DNA from: Eutypa lata
Lineage: Eukaryota; Ascomycota; Sordariomycetes; Xylariales; Diatrypaceae
Assembly: GCA_022661535.1 (NCBI GenBank)
Contig: JAKULF010000017.1
Location: 372,001-436,000, forward strand
DNA length: 64,000 bases
Reading direction: 5' to 3'
The notes beneath the pieces are model-generated. The model saw only the letters and a program-made list of their open reading frames with translations, was not told where the DNA came from and did not search any database. The position numbers and the translations under genes were made by a program. This document shows positions 1 to 10,250 of this stretch, piece after piece (position 1 is the stretch's first letter; each line of letters starts with the position of its first letter).

Positions 1-240
1 TTGCATAGCCCTCTAAGCCTCCCATCCGTTAATTTAAGCGACAACTGAATACCTCATCAAGCTATGTCGCATCCTTATTTATCTATCTGACCTGCTATAA
101 ATTATGTAGTGATGTAATGACTGTATAAAAATTCCGCCTCCGAACGAGTATCAATTCTCCCAAACCTGCCGAAAGTGACCCCCGGTGACAATTTTCAGTT
201 TCCAGCTTTCTTATTTGGGTCTTAGATTATAACGCCATAT
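1..240. other. Window edge, non-coding
   Basis: I see no coding signal here. It is the 3' flank of the minus-strand DUF6590 gene that ends at 241. Confidence 0.5.
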
Positions 241-2117
241 CTACTTGATAAATTCACGACTAGGCTCCATAACTCCTGCAATGCTTCGTCGAATTTCTCT
301 GACCACTCCCAAGTCCGCTGATGTCACACGCGGATCCGGCTCTTGCGGCTCGGCACGGCCCTCGAAGGCGGTGCGTTTCCTTTTATCTCCTACATTCGTC
401 TCCGGGGCCAGTTTAGCCACGTTCGCCTCAAATTGGTCCATCAAGACTTCCATCGAGGTTTGATGGACAAGGCCAAGGGGTTCGACCGGAGTCCGATGGC
501 TGATCTGATAGGCACGCCCGAAATGAAGGCGGGCTGACTTCGGAAGTGCTGTGGACGGGTGGTCCGGCTTCATTCTTATGGGCGATAGAACCATGCCCGT
601 CTCGCCCGGTAAAGGGGCTGGAACTTCTTTCCCCGAATGCAGCATGCCGAACAGCGCTTGGTCAGGTTGCTCAGCGCAACCACGTCGTGCGTATCTGCGT
701 TATTCATAAGCAAGGGGTCCTAGTGAAGAAGTCGTTGTAGGACTAGGCCGTGTAGACGAGAAACATACGTATGGATTCCTAAGCATAAGCAGCTATCCAT
801 GCCTTCGCGGATCACAACAAAACGTTGGACCATCGTCGGTCCCAAGATACCTTTTCTATCTTGTACACTCACACTGTTCACAGCCTCGACAAGGTCTTTG
901 TCGGTCATGACTCGATGGTCATGAGTAATGTCGTCGATTGTGATCCACTTTTCTACTGAAAGAATATTTTCTATGCTCGGCCTTGGCTGCTCTAAATTTA
1001 TTTTATTGATTAGTTTTTTATGTTGTATGTAGAGGCCTTGGAAGTTCCTTTCTGGTCTCATTGTAAAGTAGAACGTCCAATGATTAAATCGGAAATGATC
1101 CACCCATTCTTCTTTTGTCCATATGTTGTTGCGAAGACCACTTCGACATAGCGAACATTCGACTTTAGTGTTGTCGCGCAGTACTGGTCTGCAATACGCT
1201 GTCATTTGGTGTAGGGGTAGCGAATGAATCTGTGCAAGTCTCCTTTTCTTGTCTTCAATATGCTCCGATGCTGCTCTGGCATTCAAGCTTGGGATGTCGT
1301 CAAGTGGCAACTCTCCGAAGTTGACCTTCCGGAGTGAGCGATAGTTGCGCAGAAACAGCGACGATTCAATTCGCACGGCGAAAATCTGCCCAGGCCTGAA
1401 GAACAGCGGGGAGTCTTCTCGTTTTGCAAAGCCATGACACTCTCCACCTCCGGAGATTTTGCCCTCAAGCTTTAGATCTTCCCATGAAGTATCGGTGCTG
1501 AAGTGCTGAAGGCGAGTTTCATATTCCGGCTCTAAACTAGCTGAGCATCTAGGGTCGTATCCGGTACTATTACATTTATTAGTCACACGCAAATTATTCT
1601 AGAGTGAATATATATATATATATATATACTTATAGTAAGTTGCCATCGAAACGAGACAGTTGATAGCCCCAAGCATTGCCGCCAGGGTTGCTCTTAAGGT
1701 TCTCGTCTGTATTATAGGCCATCAGCGTGGTTCCCCGGAAAGTTTTGCTGGAAGAATAATTACGTGTTCGGGGGCAACCGTCGCCCATTTCCCTTTTCTG
1801 TAGACATCCTTGATGATGTTTCCGGAACCTCCGTCCCTGAAGCTCTCTATGTAGGCCTGCTGGCGGTGCAGGAAGGATTCTATTGCCTCGTTTGAGGCGT
1901 TCACAGCGAAAAGGAGCGCGTTCACGGTGGACTGCGCAAGCTGGTTCGTGGCGCGAAGCTGTTCTACATGGATCAAGACTTTGTTCACAACGTTCAGCTC
2001 TGCAATGAGCTCCTTGTACTCATGGACTGAGCCTTGAGAATCCGAGAGCGCTTTACCCAGCGTATAAGCTAGTGTCGCACCGGCGAGGAAATCGCCAACG
2101 GAGAAACCGAAGGACAT
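241..2117 (-). CDS. Fungal N-terminal domain + DUF6590 protein
   Basis: Proposed CDS is complement(join(241..694,769..1566,1630..1706,1764..2117)), 560 residues, in phase throughout. The introns are 57, 63 and 74 bp. The first ~143 residues (start MSFGFSVGDFLAGATLAY, later AINCLVSMATYY after splicing) match the helical N-terminal domain found on many fungal STAND/NACHT-like and orphan proteins. From about residue 195 the chain resembles DUF6590: FFRPGQIFAV, then RFVVIREG and CLCLGIHTYARRGC across the last intron, then an ARLHFGRAYQISHRTPVEPLG-type end. A C-x2-C-x16-H-x4-H pattern (ECSLC...HFRFNH) lies inside the DUF6590 part. The function of both domains is unknown; such proteins are often cytosolic and may scaffold. 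The second intron starts inside a (TA)n tract, so that donor is the least certain boundary. No signal peptide or membrane segment is seen. Confidence 0.72.
1608..1628. repeat. (TA)n microsatellite
   Basis: About ten TA dinucleotides lie within the second intron of the DUF6590 gene, right at its proposed donor GTATAT. Length variation here would not alter the protein if the intron call is right. Confidence 0.85.
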
Positions 2118-2688
2118 TGCGACAGAGATGAGCGTCTCGAGCGCGTTTGTTAAAACTCTATAGTCTAAAGGTTCGAAAGACAGGCGTGCTGCGTTGAAAT
2201 CTAAAATATGTCATTGTCCAATTCACGTGACAAACTCAGCCTCAGTGCTTGACAGCGAATGGGTGCCCTATCCCCTCTCAAATGCAACCTAGGCACATAT
2301 GTAAAAAGAACATAGCCACCATTTGAGGATAGTAGCTATCGCATATCCGACCAATGTCACGTTGAAATCTGTGATTTGTGGTCAGGGGGTGTGGCGGAGT
2401 TGCATTAATGGAGCACCATGCAAGACCACCCCAATCTAGCCACACTAAGCCCCGATTCAATATGCAGTTGGTTCTGTGATGCTCAGAGTAAACGATACCC
2501 GATATAGAACATGGCGGCCTCCGTCAAGTGCAAAAGAGCAAATCACGTTCAGGCTTCGTGGATAAAAGGAGGTTAATGGCGACATAGGGAGGATTGTTAG
2601 TCCTCTCCATCATGACTCTTTGGCAGACATTGAAAGTTATCATATCACACTACAATATACATTTTACTACCTCCTTTGATCTTTAGGA
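2118..2688. other. Divergent intergenic region
   Basis: This is the shared 5' flank of the minus-strand DUF6590 gene and the plus-strand ORF at 2689. No coding signal or clear core promoter element could be assigned. Confidence 0.5.
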
Positions 2689-3180
2689 ATGGACTTCGTC
2701 ATTTTGACTCGGTTTACCCAGGACAGCAGGGCTGTTGATGACGCACCAAACTACGCAACAGTGAAGTCGAACTTCAAATCTAAACGAAGATTGAATTCAG
2801 TTTCGGCTGCGGCTCTTAAGGGGGCCCTGCCCTACTATGCAAAGTACCCGAAACATCTACCGGCGCACGTGTCCAAGAATCAAAACCGCACAAACGCAGC
2901 GCAAGCGCCCCCGACCAACTCGCGGCGTGCTGCCGCTCCGCCAGGAACATCGCTGAATGGTGGGGGCAAGGGTATCTCGGGGGAAGATGGCCCTGGACAA
3001 AGAGGGGCTGCTGATAGCGGCGACGACGATGACGGCTCCAAAGATAGTTCCCAAGTTGACTCACCAGTCACTTTGAACCCGACCAATGGTCCTGCCACCT
3101 ACACGTACAGGTCCTCCGGAACCATCAATAGCCAAACGCTCACAAACCAGGACTCCACAGGCTGGATCCGAAGGCAGTGA
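2689..3180 (+). CDS. Hypothetical low-complexity protein, 163 aa
   Basis: Single ATG-initiated ORF of 163 residues. I recognise no family. The N-terminal ~70 residues are basic (KSNFKSKRRLN, YAKYPKHLPAHVSKNQ). The middle is rich in Ala, Pro and Gly (NGGGKGISGEDGPG) with an acidic DSGDDDDGSKD stretch, and the C-terminus is Ser/Thr-rich. It could be an intrinsically disordered protein, or the C-terminal exon of something whose 5' exons I could not find. Codon third positions look more coding-like than the flanks. It lies 425 bp from the transposon relic, so it could be a fragment captured or broken by repeat activity. Confidence 0.35.
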   Translation: MDFVILTRFTQDSRAVDDAPNYATVKSNFKSKRRLNSVSAAALKGALPYYAKYPKHLPAHVSKNQNRTNAAQAPPTNSRRAAAPPGTSLNGGGKGISGEDGPGQRGAADSGDDDDGSKDSSQVDSPVTLNPTNGPATYTYRSSGTINSQTLTNQDSTGWIRRQ

Positions 3181-3604
3181 AGTCAGTAATCATGTGGACT
3201 ACATTATGATCAGCACCTAACTGGCAATTAGGCGGATATTGGCACATGTCTTGATATCCTAACTTTTGGAGTTCTTGGTTTTTTCATCTTTACTCTGGGT
3301 TGCGAGGAATGCGTATTTATGCCTTGAGACGGAAACTGGGTAATGGTAATTTGTATGATAAGGACGACTTTCTTATGAATTATCTGAACAATAGATAGTA
3401 TCTGTTAGATCATAAAAGGAAAGAATACCCTCACGTTTCGTCTATTTCTGCTTGCCTTCGTTTTTCATGTGAGAATGCACAATGGATGTGAAATGAATCA
3501 TTATTGTATATTTAAGTCATATATATTTAAGTCATTTATGCTATAGTAAGGTATAAACAGGAGGACATATTGTGCCACCGTAGCGTGCAAGAACCTTTCC
3601 TTTA
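3181..3604. other. Intergenic flank of transposon relic
   Basis: No gene is seen. The sequence is moderately AT-rich and ends at the TA dinucleotide (3603–3604) that borders the inverted-repeat element. Confidence 0.5.
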
Positions 3605-3714
3605 AGACAACCCCCCCCCCCTCACGGACCACCCCCCTCACGGCCCACTTATACAAATATATTTAAAAAATAATTAACAAATCGAATAAAACTCAGAAAA
3701 GTAAGCGGTTAACG
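3605..3714 (+). repeat. Left terminal inverted repeat
   Basis: It begins AGACAA followed by a C-run and the GC-rich block CTCACGGACCACCCCCC, then GGCCCACTTATACAAATAT and an AT-rich part ending near AGTAAGCGGTTAACGG. It pairs with the reverse complement of 4990–5100. The outer ~45 bp keep high GC while the rest is mutated. Confidence 0.85.
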
Positions 3715-3792
3715 GTATTACGTTTATTATTATATTTATTAACGAAAAGTTATTTTTAAAAATATACTTTCTTATATAATAAAAAAGATATT

Positions 3793-3825
<33 letters not shown>

Positions 3826-4989
3826 AATAATTATTATATTATATATTTAATTAAATAAAATACTTTTTAAATATAATATATTGATTTTACGTTTTATAAT
3901 GTTATATAATAATATAACGAATATTAAAATAATTAATTAAAAATAATTAAAAATTTTAAAAAATAAAAAATAAAAAGTATTTTTTTTAAATATTTTAATT
4001 TAAGTTTTAAACTTTAATAATAACTTAAAAAATTATATATAAATATATAAGCAAATACATTATAATATTTAATTACTTTTTAAATTAAAAGCGATTATTT
4101 TTAAATTATAATTAATTTTATTAATTTTTAACGTTTAAATAAATATTATATATAATGTATTAATAAAAAATTAAACTTTTAAAATAACGTTAAATATATA
4201 AAGTTTTATTATAATTTATAATTTATAATTTTTAAATTTTTATATTAATATTAAAGTTTATATTTAAAAAGAAAATATATTTATATATATTTTGTTTAAA
4301 TTAATTACGTTTTAAAATATTAAAATGTTTAATATATATTAAGTGGATATTTATTTACTTTTAAAAAATCCACTTATCTTTTCGAATTCTTTTTAACGTT
4401 TTTTAATATAATTAATTAAATAAAAATATTAAAAATATAAAGCTTTTTATTTTATTATTATAATGTTATATTTATAATTAATAAGATTTTTATTTTATAA
4501 TATACGTATAATAATATATTTTAAATATTTTATTTAAACGAAGAATATTTAAAAAATATATATAATATAAATTAAATATTAATTTTAATAATAAAATAAA
4601 ATAATTATTATTATATATTATATTACGTTTTATTTATAAAAATTTAATTAACTTTTTAACTTAAAGTTATAATATAATTATATATTAAATTTTAATTTTA
4701 ATATTTAATTTACTTTTAAAGTTTATTAATTAATATATTTAAAAACTTAAAACTTTAATTTTATTTTTTCATTATATATATATTTATAATTATAATACTT
4801 ATTTAAAGTTTATACATTATTATATAATAAATAAATATAATAAAATTTAATTAATATAATTTATTTATTTAAATATAATATAATATATATTAAAATATAT
4901 ATTATATATAAATATTAATATAAATTTAACTTTAAATATTACATTTTGTAATTAATTACTTTCATACATAACATTCATTAAGTTATTCA

Positions 4990-5100
4990 AACCTTTAAAC
5001 CGCTTATTTCTGGGAATTCTATTCGATTTGTTATTTATTTTTAAAGATATTTGTGTAAGTGGGCCGTAAGGGGGGTGGTCCGTGAGGGGGGGACTTGTCT
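4990..5100 (-). repeat. Right terminal inverted repeat
   Basis: Reverse complement of the left repeat. Reading inward from 5100 it gives AGACAAGT, a C-run, CTCACGGACC, ACCCCCCTTACGGCCC and ACTTACACAAATAT. Differences from the left copy are mostly transitions (for example CTCACGG versus CTTACGG), in keeping with RIP. Confidence 0.85.
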
Positions 5101-5400
5101 TATGTTTTGCGATTCCGACTGATTGAGATAGATAAATATGTATTCAAATTTCATAGGAATGTTTTGTTGTACACTAAAAATAAGGATAATAACCTGCCGC
5201 CCATATGTAGCCACGAGTAGTAAAGGTTTACGGCCACGAAGTCATTTGTAACACGCCGGGGCCGAGGGAATCAGTTGCAGCACGATAAGCGAGAATGACA
5301 TCTGGGAGCCTATGAGGCACCAATAATCTTCAATATAATGCATGCATGGCTGAAGCTGTGAAGCAACATGAAACGCACCGTGTAAGATTTAGTGGAACGT
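5101..5400. other. Spacer between two AT islands
   Basis: About 300 bp of normal base composition separates the transposon relic from the next AT-rich block. No gene is seen. Confidence 0.45.
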
Positions 5401-5760
5401 AAAGAATTCGTAATAATTGTATTATAAAATAATTATCTTTTAATTACAAGATAACTTAAATTTAAAATTATTTTATAAATTATATATAAAAATATTATAA
5501 TAATATAATTTAAAAATAAAGTTATTTTATAATAAAATTTATTATAATTTCTTTATAATATATTTATAATCAAAATTTATTATAAAATAAAAAACATTAT
5601 TATTATTTAAATATTAATAACTTTTAAGTTATTTATTAATTAAATAAAGCATAAAAGACTTATAATAATTATATTATAAAATAACTTAATTTAATAAATA
5701 AGAAAGTTATATATATATGAATTATAAAGTACATTAATCACTTATCGTATTCGTTATACA
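5401..5760. repeat. Second AT-rich, probably RIP-mutated island
   Basis: About 350 bp of nearly pure A/T. Two direct copies of a TAATAATT(G/A)TATTATAAAATAA motif stand about 250 bp apart (near 5411 and 5660), which suggests the ends of a short repeat. I found no GC-rich terminal repeat like that of the neighbouring element, so its class is unknown. Confidence 0.55.
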
Positions 5761-6013
5761 ATGAAGCTATCGTCAAACGCATACGTTACCTAGGTGCGGA
5801 TCCTTAGGGATCAGCAAGGTGGTCAGCAGAGTTCTGATACACTGGTAGTTATAGGCAACTGATCTACAGAATCCTAGACACCGAAATCGAGGCCTTTTTA
5901 GATACATTTATTATAACTTGGTTTTTCGTCTCGCCCACATTGAAATGATACTCTTTTTCCGTTTTCAATTCCTATCCATAGCTACCATTTCAATAGAATA
6001 ACCACACGAAATC
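5761..6013. promoter_or_regulatory. Upstream region of the Mid2-like gene
   Basis: Short 5' flank with normal composition between the AT island and the ATG at 6014. No specific element could be assigned. Confidence 0.3.
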
Positions 6014-6909
6014 ATGGGCTTGATCCACATTCGCCTTGGTACTATCATCTTGTCGTCTTTATTATCTACAATATCAAATGCGGCAATATGCTACAATGCT
6101 GCGGGCGTCGCTTGGACCCTCAATAGCCAGTATCCTATTGATCCTTGGGTACCTTGCGATCCAGAGGCTGAGGTATCGGCTTGCTGTAGCTCGGGAGATT
6201 ATTGCATGTCCAATGGGCTATGCATGGATTCCGGCTCTAACAACTGTTTGACGCAACAAGGCTGCACCGATAGCGGCTGGTCTACGCCTTGCAATAATTA
6301 TTGTTCGGGTCCGTCAAGTAAGTCATAACATCTGAGTTGCTTATGACCCGTGTTGAGACTATCTACTTATGCTCTCTAACACATCTTCTAGGTGATCCAA
6401 ACGGTTATATCTTTCTTTGGAGGTGTTCAGGCACTGACAACACATATTGTTGCGGGGATAAGTTTCAGAGTTGCTGCGAAGAGTCATCCATCAACCCATT
6501 TGAAGTTAAACCCGCGACAGAATTATTTAGACCTCCTAGTTCTGATGAATCTACAGCTAGCCCTACCTCTATAGATGCCAGTATCTCTTCTATAACTACC
6601 TCTTCTACTGGAACTACCACATTGAACGAATCAAGTTCTACTACCGAGCCTCCTGTGGAAAATACGGGCACGTCCATCCCAGATCAGCAAGGCAGTAACC
6701 ATCAGAACTTAGTCATAGGTCTCGGAGTGGGGACCCCGCTCGCAATAGGCATCATTGCTGCCTTAATTTTCTTGGGCATACAAATGAAGAGGCGCGATCG
6801 ATCAGCGGCTGCTCACAGTAAAGTGTTACTTGAACAACAAGCCGTACGAGGCCTGGTTCAGCCAACAGAGCTCCCGACTGAACAACAACCAAGAGAGCTC
6901 TCTGGTTAG
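6014..6909 (+). CDS. Mid2/WSC-like single-pass cell-surface sensor protein
   Basis: Join(6014..6317,6392..6909), 273 residues, with one 74 bp intron (GTAAGT...CTTCTAG). Layout: a signal peptide of about 23 residues; a Cys-rich ectodomain to about residue 135 with CC pairs (ACCSSGDYC, NTYCCG, SCCEES); a Ser/Thr/Pro-rich stalk likely to be O-mannosylated; one transmembrane helix at about 208–231 (LVIGLGVGTPLAIGIIAALI); then KMRRDR-like positive charges and a short Gln-rich cytosolic tail. This is the common fungal arrangement described loosely as Mid2-like or WSC-like, linked to cell-wall integrity sensing or surface adhesion. The ligand is unknown. It begins about 250 bp downstream of a RIP island, a place where fungal surface proteins and effectors often sit. 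Confidence 0.8.
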
Positions 6910-8102
6910 CATACAATATATTTTGCCGGCTTGGGGTGGCCCTGTTATTCACACTTACCCACCAATCCTACATCATGAAGACTGAGATAACAAGCAATTC
7001 AATGGGAATTAATGGTTTTAGGGGGGATTCTTGTTGTTACCGACATTCCGAAGATGAGAACAAACGTTTTTCCCTCACAAAGGTGCGCCTTTTGTAAATT
7101 ATCTTAAACGTCTTAGCAGGATTCCTTATATAGCCTCATAGTCCGAGGGGGTAAATGGGTGTCAGTTACAGGGCTCAGGGAGGCTTCCCTTGCTTAGGGT
7201 GGTCTATGTTAGAATCTTTTATAGGTTCTATATGCTAATTTTTCAAGGCGTTTTGATGCTACAAGTTACTTGTCAGTTTGTCCTGGTGCCTCAAAGTAAC
7301 CCCGTTGTCACCCTTGTCTCATTTCCCAACGCAGGTATCAAGCAAGATAAGGATTGACATGGATTAAAGGAATGAAATAGAGCACATCCATGTAGGACAG
7401 AAATAGGATAAAAGAGGGGAAAGGCTAAATGCCTAAAGGAAAAGTCAGGACATGAGAGATATGCTGTGGAGGTGTCCTTATGGTTATGTTGGCACCCACT
7501 AGGGGTTTGGCAAGTTCGTGCTTCTTGTCCTATCCTTGTTCTTACCTGGCAACGTAAGGTTGAAAATGGGATTAAAACTTTTGTCTAGTTCAAAATCAGT
7601 CACGACCTCCATGTTTGTCTAAGATTCTACTTGTAATTAGGCATGCTAAGTGGCAGTTGGGCATTTATATGTCAGGCTGCCCCATTTTAAACGATTCGCA
7701 TTTATGGTGCAAACGGTCTGAGAATATCAAAGGCATAATGCAAGTTCTATAAGGCAACAGTATTTTTCAGGTACCTCAAACACTTTCTTTTGTTGCGGCT
7801 TTAAGTTCCTAACTGGCACTTGTTATATCAACTTGGTTATTTGAACTACCGTTGGTACTCTCCTTGCGGAATGTCCCACAAGCTTAGTACTTATTACTGA
7901 GAATTCTAGGCAATACTTTTACCCCTTAGTACTGCTCCTTGCCTAATTCCTTATTGAGCTTTAGATCCTAAGGTGTTGTAGACTAGGGAGAGAACGTAAC
8001 AAAGTATTTAAAGACGGCAGATACCCCTCTAATCTCACATTCACCAAATCTTCTCATAACCAAACAACCTGATATCTCACGTCATAACATCATTGACCTA
8101 TC
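6910..8102. other. Intergenic region, no gene recognised
   Basis: About 1.2 kb on both strands without a convincing reading frame. The last 100 bp before 8103 are rich in C and A with AACAACC-like runs, typical of a fungal 5' leader. The rest is of even composition and could hold an old, unreadable repeat. Confidence 0.4.
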
Positions 8103-10175
8103 ATGGATTTCAGCCACACTCACCACCGCTTAGGAGACCCGGGACATATGGTACCATATGAGGGACGTGGTGCGAAGCTGGGCATTCAAGAGCTGTACCG
8201 AACAGACTCCAACGGACGATGGATCGAGTTAGATCGGAACCGATTCTCTATAGACGACGTTAACTCTAACACCAGCGAGAGCGCCATTGTAGCCAGATAC
8301 GAAGGGGGAACTAGTCCTACAGACCTGCATTCTATAACCGTGCATAGCCCCTATATCATCAACTTTCTAGCACGTGTCTTCGCCGACTACCCAGAAGTGT
8401 ACACTTGCCTCAAGCACGTAGAATTCGTGAAGCCATTCCACCAGTTCTACCACCAGTGGCAACCTTTTGTCGACGCTGTGGAACAGGAGACCAGCGCTAA
8501 GGAACAGAGTCACGTCAAACTTCTCCACGACCTTATTGGGGAGGTAATTCGCCCGATCAAATTCGAAGCTGAGGACTTGCTGGCAAATGGCCTAATCGAC
8601 TTCAAACATGTTTGGGTGTTATTTCCTCCCACTACCGAGGTATTCTTCCACTCTAATGGCTATGATCAACTAGGCCGGGTGGCTAAAGATTTCTATGCAA
8701 ACGAGTTGCAATATGCACTAGAGTGTGACTGCATCGATTGTGATGGAATAGGCTTTGGATACGTTCCTCAGATTATCAGCATTGGACTTTACAGTGGTTT
8801 GAAGCCCATACATGACTTAGATTGCATCCCCGTCTCTATGCACCCGGACAAAGAACTGCGACAAAAGCTTTCTGCTAGAGGTTGCAAATTTGAGAAGTTG
8901 AATGGCGTCCATTACAGATCCTTCTCAGGTGCGGCCAAAGTTGATCCGAATAAGAAAGGCTATCCGGAGGAGGTATCATTCCAGAATGCCAGGATCATCA
9001 TTGACCCGGCATATTATTTCTCGGAGCCCCGGGGTATTTCCAACGGTGTGTTCAGCAGAAGACAAGTACTCCATAAAGCTCCCAGAACCAAAACACAGAC
9101 TCAGACTTTCTTCGAATCACGCGACTCCGAGCTATTTGGCAATGACTACGGCTACGGCTACGGACACACTCAAAAGCCCAACGCCAAGGCACGAAATCAG
9201 CCGGTAAACACTGGCGAACTCGATGAATCGTTGGAGGAACCCATCAAGAGTCTAAGCGAAGACGAATATGCATTGTGTGCCCCCACAGTCAAAGGATATT
9301 CGATGACTCACAAGGCCTGGGGTGTTTTCCCCGTCGATGGAGTCGGCGAGATCGAATGGAGCGACGCCGCTTTGGAGAGATTGGTGCTCCAAGACGATTA
9401 CAAGAAGATCATTCTTGCATTCGTGCAAGCCCAACTTTCGAACAAAGACGACTTCGACGATGTCATCCAGGGGAAAGGATGCGGGGTCATCATGTTGTTC
9501 CAGGGCCCCGCAGGTGTCGGCAAGACCCTGACCGCAGAGTCAGTCGCTGAAAGGATGAAGTGCCCGCTGTACGCCTTGAGTTCGGGTGAGCTGGGAGATA
9601 CAGCTACTGACGTCGAGCGTAACCTGGAGGCGGTCCTCAAACACTGCACCAGATGGAAGGCCGTGCTTCTCTTGGACGAGTGCGATGTCTTCCTCGAGAA
9701 GCGCTCGAGTGCCAACATGGCCCAGAACAAGCTCGTAGCAATCTTCCTGCGCCTCCTGGAATACTACCAAGGTTGTCTCATGCTGACCACGAACCGCGTC
9801 AAGGACATTGATCCGGCCTTCGAATCACGGATCCACCTAACCATCGAGTACCCGTCGCTAAATCCCGACTCGCGCTATCAGATCTGGTGGAATTTCCTTC
9901 ATGATTCTGCACGTGTACAATCCAACCAACCGGGGTCGAGCATCGCTGAGAACGATGTGAGAAATCTGGCTATGAGAGACCTCAATGGCCGTCAGATCAA
10001 GAACGTTGTCAAGACCGCCAGACTCCTGGCAGCTAGAGACGAGGTGACGCTTAATATTGAGCATATCGACACCGTGTTACGGGCCAATGGAGCATTGGTG
10101 AGGAGCAAGGTAAAAAGTGACGCAACACGCGTTCCCCACCGCCGAGGAGGTGGAAGACGTTCCTTGTACAAATGA
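8103..10175 (+). CDS. AAA+ ATPase with DUF7025-like N-terminal region
   Basis: Single-exon gene of 690 residues. Residues from about 75 to 300 fit the DUF7025 region that precedes the ATPase in a large fungal family (HVWVLFPPTTEVFF, ECDCIDCDGIGFG). The AAA core is complete: Walker A GPAGVGKT near residue 468, Walker B AVLLLDECDVFLE near 520, a sensor LMLTTNR near 559, an arginine-finger-like FESRIHLTIEY near 573, and a C-terminal helical lid ending in LNGRQIKNVVKTARLLA. The last ~25 residues are basic. Relatives are paralogous, poorly studied cytosolic or nuclear ATPases that presumably remodel protein substrates. No transmembrane helix is seen, unlike Bcs1. The ATG lies after an intron-free C/A-rich leader. 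Confidence 0.92.
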   Translation: MDFSHTHHRLGDPGHMVPYEGRGAKLGIQELYRTDSNGRWIELDRNRFSIDDVNSNTSESAIVARYEGGTSPTDLHSITVHSPYIINFLARVFADYPEVYTCLKHVEFVKPFHQFYHQWQPFVDAVEQETSAKEQSHVKLLHDLIGEVIRPIKFEAEDLLANGLIDFKHVWVLFPPTTEVFFHSNGYDQLGRVAKDFYANELQYALECDCIDCDGIGFGYVPQIISIGLYSGLKPIHDLDCIPVSMHPDKELRQKLSARGCKFEKLNGVHYRSFSGAAKVDPNKKGYPEEVSFQNARIIIDPAYYFSEPRGISNGVFSRRQVLHKAPRTKTQTQTFFESRDSELFGNDYGYGYGHTQKPNAKARNQPVNTGELDESLEEPIKSLSEDEYALCAPTVKGYSMTHKAWGVFPVDGVGEIEWSDAALERLVLQDDYKKIILAFVQAQLSNKDDFDDVIQGKGCGVIMLFQGPAGVGKTLTAESVAERMKCPLYALSSGELGDTATDVERNLEAVLKHCTRWKAVLLLDECDVFLEKRSSANMAQNKLVAIFLRLLEYYQGCLMLTTNRVKDIDPAFESRIHLTIEYPSLNPDSRYQIWWNFLHDSARVQSNQPGSSIAENDVRNLAMRDLNGRQIKNVVKTARLLAARDEVTLNIEHIDTVLRANGALVRSKVKSDATRVPHRRGGGRRSLYK

Positions 10176-10185
10176 ATGGGGAGTG

Positions 10186-10250
10186 GCAAAGGTCAAAGTG
10201 AAGCCGAAAATTAACATCACGACTTTAAATTTTGGTATTTTGACCTTTGC
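10186..10250. repeat. Inverted repeat just downstream of the AAA ATPase
   Basis: GCAAAGGTCAAA (10186–10197) is repeated inverted as TTTGACCTTTGC (10239–10250), and the inner 15 bp are partly complementary. It starts 11 bp after the stop codon, so it would fold into a hairpin in the 3' untranslated region. It could also be a relic of a miniature inverted-repeat element. Confidence 0.6.

Larger units (their letters stand above)
3605..5100. mobile_element. RIP-saturated TIR DNA transposon relic (Tc1/mariner-like)
   Basis: A 1496 bp element is bounded by inverted repeats and by TA on both sides (3603–3604 and 5101–5102), as expected from the TA target duplication of Tc1/mariner elements. The ends read AGACAA, a C-run, then CTCACGGACCACCCCCC. 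Similarity between the two ends continues inward for about 110 bp with scattered C/T and G/A differences. The interior is almost entirely A and T; most surviving C or G bases sit in CG or CT contexts and CA is scarce, which is the footprint of RIP. No open frame survives, so the transposase family cannot be read. The 1.5 kb length would fit a short autonomous element or a deletion derivative. Confidence 0.8.

Noticed and set aside
3661..5040. Possible mitochondrial DNA insertion because of very high AT
   Set aside because: The segment is bounded by inverted repeats and TA duplications and shows CA depletion, which fits a RIP-mutated transposon better than mitochondrial sequence.
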